Below are positions 20,413 to 23,022 of a stretch of DNA of 23,022 bases, one piece after another. The DNA is from an archaeon. GTDB lineage: Archaea > Thermoproteota > Nitrososphaeria > Nitrososphaerales > UBA183. Position 1 is the stretch's first letter, and each line of letters begins with the position of its first letter. Where the stretch lies: positions 1 to 23,022 of the forward strand of contig JAKASI010000015.1 of the NCBI GenBank assembly GCA_021828185.1, in the 5' to 3' direction. The translations under genes were made by a program, and so were the position numbers. The notes below the pieces were generated by a model. That model ran no database searches, was not told the origin of the DNA, and saw nothing but the letters and a program-made list of their open reading frames with translations.

Positions 20413-21339
20413 GTGAGGGCCGCGGGCAGGCTTCCGAGGGGATACTCCAGGATCGGGGACGACGTCGCAGCCTTCCCTTCCAGATCAGGCAAGGTCGTAT
20501 TCAAGACGGACATGCTGGTCGAACGCACCGACGTGCCTGCAGGGATGACATACCGCCAGGCAGCTCGCAAAGTCGTGGCTATGTGCGTGAGCGACTTCGC
20601 TGCCAAGGGCGTCAGGCCGGACGCCTTCATGGTCTCGATTGGGCTGCGGAAGGGGGTGAGCCGGAGGGAGGTCGAAGAACTGTCGGTCGGCCTGCAGGAC
20701 GCTGAAAAGCGGTGGGGCGTTCATCTTGTCGGAGGGGACACGAACGAGTCCGATGAGCTCGTAATCGACTGCGCCATGGTTGGTTTCGCCGACAGGGTAG
20801 TCACGCGGGACGGCGCAGCCCCGGGGGACGTCTTGGTGGTGAGCGGACCCTTTGGATATCCTCCTTCAGGCCTGAGGATTCTGACCTCGGGGGCGAAGGC
20901 TGGCCAGAAGCTCGGCCGGAGAGCGACGAGGAGCGTCCTCGAGCCCAACCCCAACCTTGAGGCCGGCCTCGCGCTGGCGCCATTCCTCACTTCGTCCATG
21001 GACTCGAGTGACGGCCTGGCCAGGAGCGTCCACACGCTTGCGAGGGAGAGTGGGGTGGGGTTTGAGATCACCAGACTCCCAGTGGGGGAAGGGGTCGAGA
21101 GTTTTGCGTCAGCAAACAGCCTGGACGCCGAGAGGCTCGTCCTCGAAGGGGGTGAGGAGTATGTCATCGTTGGGACTGTCAGGAAGTCGAAACTTCAGAA
21201 GGCGTCGGCGGCGGCGAAGAAGGCTGGAGGCAAGTTGATTGTGATCGGGTCAGCCAACGGAAGAAAGGGGAGGGTCGTGCTGAGGACGGATGATGCGGTC
21301 AGGCCGCTCAGGGACGAAGGATGGCTGCACCTACGCTGA
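20413..21339 (+). CDS. thiL: Thiamine-monophosphate kinase-like protein (ThiL)
   Basis: This 308-residue protein is annotated from GTG 20413. It has the PurM-like layout: YSRIGDDVAAF (nucleotide/Mg loop), KTDMLVERTDVPAGMTYRQA, AMCVSDFAAKG, VGGDTNESDELV, VSGPFGYPPSG, SSMDSSDGL and EGGEEYVIVG, in the ThiL order. It would phosphorylate thiamine monophosphate to the diphosphate cofactor with ATP. The start is doubtful: the frame is open from 20371 and the codons before 20413 read TPDELEVISSI, which looks like the family's first helix, but no ATG, GTG or TTG lies there. It overlaps the convergent phosphohexomutase gene by 9 nt. Confidence 0.85.
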   Translation: MRAAGRLPRGYSRIGDDVAAFPSRSGKVVFKTDMLVERTDVPAGMTYRQAARKVVAMCVSDFAAKGVRPDAFMVSIGLRKGVSRREVEELSVGLQDAEKRWGVHLVGGDTNESDELVIDCAMVGFADRVVTRDGAAPGDVLVVSGPFGYPPSGLRILTSGAKAGQKLGRRATRSVLEPNPNLEAGLALAPFLTSSMDSSDGLARSVHTLARESGVGFEITRLPVGEGVESFASANSLDAERLVLEGGEEYVIVGTVRKSKLQKASAAAKKAGGKLIVIGSANGRKGRVVLRTDDAVRPLRDEGWLHLR

Positions 21340-22698
21340 AGCCGCCTTCACGAGTCTGGCGAACTTCTTGACCAGCTGGTCCGCTTCTTCCTGAGTCTCG
21401 GCTTCGGAGAAGATCCTGATTATGGGCTCTGTGCCGCTTGGTCTGACCAGCACCCAGGAGTGCTCCCCCGCCCAGACCTTCACTCCATCCACCTTCTCGA
21501 CCTTCCCCCCGGCCTTCCTCTCGACAGACCTCATCGCCGCCTCGACTTTCTTGGGGTTGACCTCCATCTTCGCCTTCGATTGGAAGTATCTGGGGACGAC
21601 GAAGGCCAACGCCTTGGAGAAGGACATGCCCCTGCTTGCAAGGCACTCGAGCATCAGCGCGGTGGTCATGCCCCCGTCCCTGACAGGAATGTGCGGCTGA
21701 AAGATGCAGCCCCCGTTCTCTTCGAATCCGAAGACCGCGTTCCTCTCGATTATCGTCCTGGATATCTCGACGGCGCCGACCTTCGTCCGGAGGACCTTGG
21801 CCCCATGCTTCTTGGCCACGGCTTCGATCGCCTGGCTGGAGGCGACCGAGGTGACGACTGTGCTCCCCTGATTCTTGTCCAGCACGAAGTCTGCCACGAG
21901 GCACCCGCTCTGGTCCCCCCAGAGTATCCTTCCGGTCTCATCGCAGAAAATCGACCTGTCGCCGTCCCCGTCGTAGGCTACCCCGAGGTCTGCCCCGACC
22001 GACCTCACCGCAGACGACAGATCCTTCAGGGTGTCAGGGGTGGGCTCGGGCCCCCTCCCTGGGAAGCTCCCGTCGACCACCGAGTTCAGGGTAATCAGCT
22101 TACACCCCAGGGACTCGACGATGTATGGAGCGGCCACCGACTGTGCGCCGTTTCCCAGATCCATGACCACGGTGAACTTCCTGTCGGCGACCGCCTTGGC
22201 GTCTACTTTGGAGAGGACGCCCTTCTGATAGGTCCTCACGACCGACCCGTCCTCGCGCGCGACCCCCACCGTTTTCCAGTCCGCCTTCGTCTGCGACCTG
22301 TCGAAGTAAATCTTCTCAATCCTCTGCTCGTCGAGGCGGGGGACCTCGACGCCGTCGGAGCCGGATACCTTGACCCCGTTGTAGTCCGCGGGGTTGTGCG
22401 AGGCGGTCACCATTACCCCTCCCCTGTACCCCAGGGTCTTCACCGCGTACTGGAGGGCAGGTGTGGGGACGACACCCCCTTCTGCAACGTCGCGCCCTGA
22501 GCTGAGCAGTCCCGAGATGGCCGCGTTCGTGACGGCGGGGCCGGACAGCCGGCCGTCCCTGCCTACGAGTATCTCACCGCCGCCGAAGTAGGTACCTATG
22601 GCCTCGCTGAGGCTGATGACAAAATCAAGGTCATGAGAGACGCCCGGGACGAACCTTACGCCGTTGGTCCCGAAGAGCCGCTGTTGTGATGCGGCCAA
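21331..22698 (-). CDS. Phosphohexomutase (GlmM/phosphomannomutase family), copy 2
   Basis: This 455-residue protein starts at TTG 22698, fixed by a box 27 nt upstream; a frame open to 22839 is not family-like. Motifs are LFGTNGVRF at 8-16, VTASHNPADYNG with phosphoserine S100, the metal loop DGDGDR (243-248), FEENGGCIFQ (sugar specificity loop), and RPSGTEPIIRI near the C-terminus. The EENGG form resembles archaeal phosphomannomutase/phosphoglucomutase, and the FGTNGVR opening resembles GlmM. It provides a sugar-1-phosphate for nucleotide-sugar synthesis, as needed by the glycan genes early in the window. It faces a second paralogue across ThiL. Exact substrate is not decidable. Confidence 0.9.
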   Translation of the reverse strand: MAASQQRLFGTNGVRFVPGVSHDLDFVISLSEAIGTYFGGGEILVGRDGRLSGPAVTNAAISGLLSSGRDVAEGGVVPTPALQYAVKTLGYRGGVMVTASHNPADYNGVKVSGSDGVEVPRLDEQRIEKIYFDRSQTKADWKTVGVAREDGSVVRTYQKGVLSKVDAKAVADRKFTVVMDLGNGAQSVAAPYIVESLGCKLITLNSVVDGSFPGRGPEPTPDTLKDLSSAVRSVGADLGVAYDGDGDRSIFCDETGRILWGDQSGCLVADFVLDKNQGSTVVTSVASSQAIEAVAKKHGAKVLRTKVGAVEISRTIIERNAVFGFEENGGCIFQPHIPVRDGGMTTALMLECLASRGMSFSKALAFVVPRYFQSKAKMEVNPKKVEAAMRSVERKAGGKVEKVDGVKVWAGEHSWVLVRPSGTEPIIRIFSEAETQEEADQLVKKFARLVKAASA

Positions 22699-22720
22699 CG
22701 GCTGACGATTCGCTTCCGGT

Positions 22721-22729
22721 GGATAAAAC
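22721..22729 (-). promoter_or_regulatory. TATA-like element, phosphohexomutase copy 2
   Basis: On the minus strand GTTTTATCC is centred 27 nt before TTG 22698 and decides that start. Confidence 0.6.
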
Positions 22730-22886
22730 CTTCCGATTCTCACTCTGGCCGCTATCGCAAAACACCACAGGGCTCGTTGTAAGGAGACACCGGTCATGGA
22801 CCTGCGAGTCGACTCGATTTGGATGCGTTGTGCAGCCATGGGCGAGACTCGTCGCCTCCCAGGTTGGGAGCTGAAGCAACAAACCG

Positions 22887-22894
22887 TTATAATA
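22887..22894 (+). promoter_or_regulatory. TATA box, tRNA-Arg
   Basis: TTATAATA is centred about 26 nt before the tRNA 5' end. The bases from 22730 to 22886 between the two promoters show no gene or clear structure. Confidence 0.65.
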
Positions 22895-22947
22895 CGACAT
22901 AGAAAATCTGGAAGTGGGCCCGTAGCGCAGTACGGATAGCGTGGCAG

Positions 22948-22961
22948 AGAAGCGCGCCAAT
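22948..22961 (+). other. tRNA-Arg intron 1 (14 nt), position 30/31
   Basis: Central helix: exon TGGC (22942-22945) with intronic GCCA (22956-22959). The bulges are AGA (22946-22948) and ATC (22960-22962), each cut after its second base. The inner part is only a 7-base loop closed by one possible G-C pair, so this is a relaxed bulge-helix form. Removal restores the anticodon stem. Confidence 0.85.
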
Positions 22962-22976
22962 CCTTCTAAGCTGTAG

Positions 22977-22994
22977 AGAGCGTGGCTCGCAGAG
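22977..22994 (+). other. tRNA-Arg intron 2 (18 nt), position 45/46
   Basis: Central helix: exon CTGT (22971-22974) with intronic GCAG (22989-22992). The bulges are AGA (22975-22977) and AGG (22993-22995), each cut after its second base. The inner stem is GAGC/GCTC with a 3-nt loop. Removal leaves the standard variable loop AGGTC. Confidence 0.87.
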
Positions 22995-23022
22995 GTCGTG
23001 GGTTCAAATCCCACCGGGCCCG

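Larger units (their letters stand above)
22916..23022 (+). tRNA. tRNA-Arg (anticodon TCT) with two non-canonical introns
   Basis: The acceptor stem GGGCCCG/CGGGCCC with discriminator G, D-stem GCGC/GCGT (one G-T pair), D loop with GG, and T-arm GTGGG/CCCAC around TTCAAAT are all standard. The anticodon loop is CTTCTAA (TCT). The anticodon stem GCAGC/GCTGT and the variable loop AGGTC only form after removing 22948-22961 and 22977-22994. The mature length is 75 nt, typical for the isotype. The gene ends at the last base of the window. Confidence 0.93.

Noticed and set aside
21460..22500. Long plus-strand reading frame antisense to the second phosphohexomutase
   Set aside because: High-GC codon bias leaves the antisense frame open; the residues are Pro/Arg/His-rich with no domain, and the mutase motifs lie on the other strand.
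22699..22839. N-terminal extension of the second phosphohexomutase
   Set aside because: The family begins near LFGTNGVR, and a promoter box at 22721-22729 lies inside the extension.
22631..23014. Minus-strand frame through tRNA-Arg
   Set aside because: It is antisense to a tRNA and to a promoter, with no family similarity recognised.
1..23022. CRISPR arrays, insertion sequences, prophage or plasmid origin
   Set aside because: No regular repeat-spacer series, transposase, integrase or terminal repeats were seen.

Overview
The window looks like chromosomal DNA of an archaeon, most likely from the TACK side (Thaumarchaeota/Nitrososphaeria-like or a neighbouring lineage), with moderately high GC. 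The evidence is internal. Most genes have a TATA-like box centred about 25-30 nt before the start codon and no Shine-Dalgarno site, so their mRNAs are probably leaderless. GTG and TTG starts are common. The single-strand-binding protein has the short crenarchaeal form. Two tRNA genes carry introns at non-canonical positions with bulge-helix-bulge splice sites. There are DUF131 membrane proteins, an archaeal GlcNAc-1-phosphate transferase and a cupredoxin with a PEF-type C-terminal anchor. No rRNA, CRISPR array, transposase or prophage was seen. The species cannot be named from the sequence alone.

Positions 1-6.9 kb: a tRNA-Gln, then a surface-glycan block (DUF354 glycosyltransferase/epimerase-like protein, a degenerate nucleotide-sugar dehydrogenase paralogue, a WbpB-like Gfo/Idh oxidoreductase, a WbpD-like N-acetyltransferase, and a GlcNAc-1-P transferase with a small membrane partner). 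It fits synthesis of an acetamido-uronic sugar and the first lipid-linked step of N-glycosylation, but no aminotransferase is present. A compact electron-transfer operon interrupts it: a small anchored protein, a five-helix membrane protein with two His pairs that could bind two b hemes, and a Tat-exported Rieske protein. An SSB gene and a lone LAGLIDADG gene close the region.

Positions 7-13.2 kb: a DUSP23-like phosphatase, a membrane-anchored cupredoxin, a short-chain dehydrogenase, a proline-iminopeptidase-like hydrolase, tRNA-Leu, threonine synthase, an intron-containing tRNA-Thr(CGT) with odd D and T loops, and an adenine-deaminase-type enzyme.

Positions 13.2-23 kb: a Rieske non-heme oxygenase in an operon with an amino-acid-type permease, a 55-residue zinc-ribbon protein, two tandem DUF131 proteins, an A-type Fe-S carrier, a class II fumarase with a short N-terminus, a zincin-like protein whose HExxH motif reads HVLVH, two paralogous phosphohexomutases flanking ThiL, and a tRNA-Arg(TCT) with two tiny introns (14 and 18 nt).

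The strongest unusual signals are the tRNA introns and the odd tRNA-Thr, the miniature cytochrome b/Rieske operon, and two enzymes that keep their fold but lack key catalytic residues (the dehydrogenase-like protein and the HVLVH protein).
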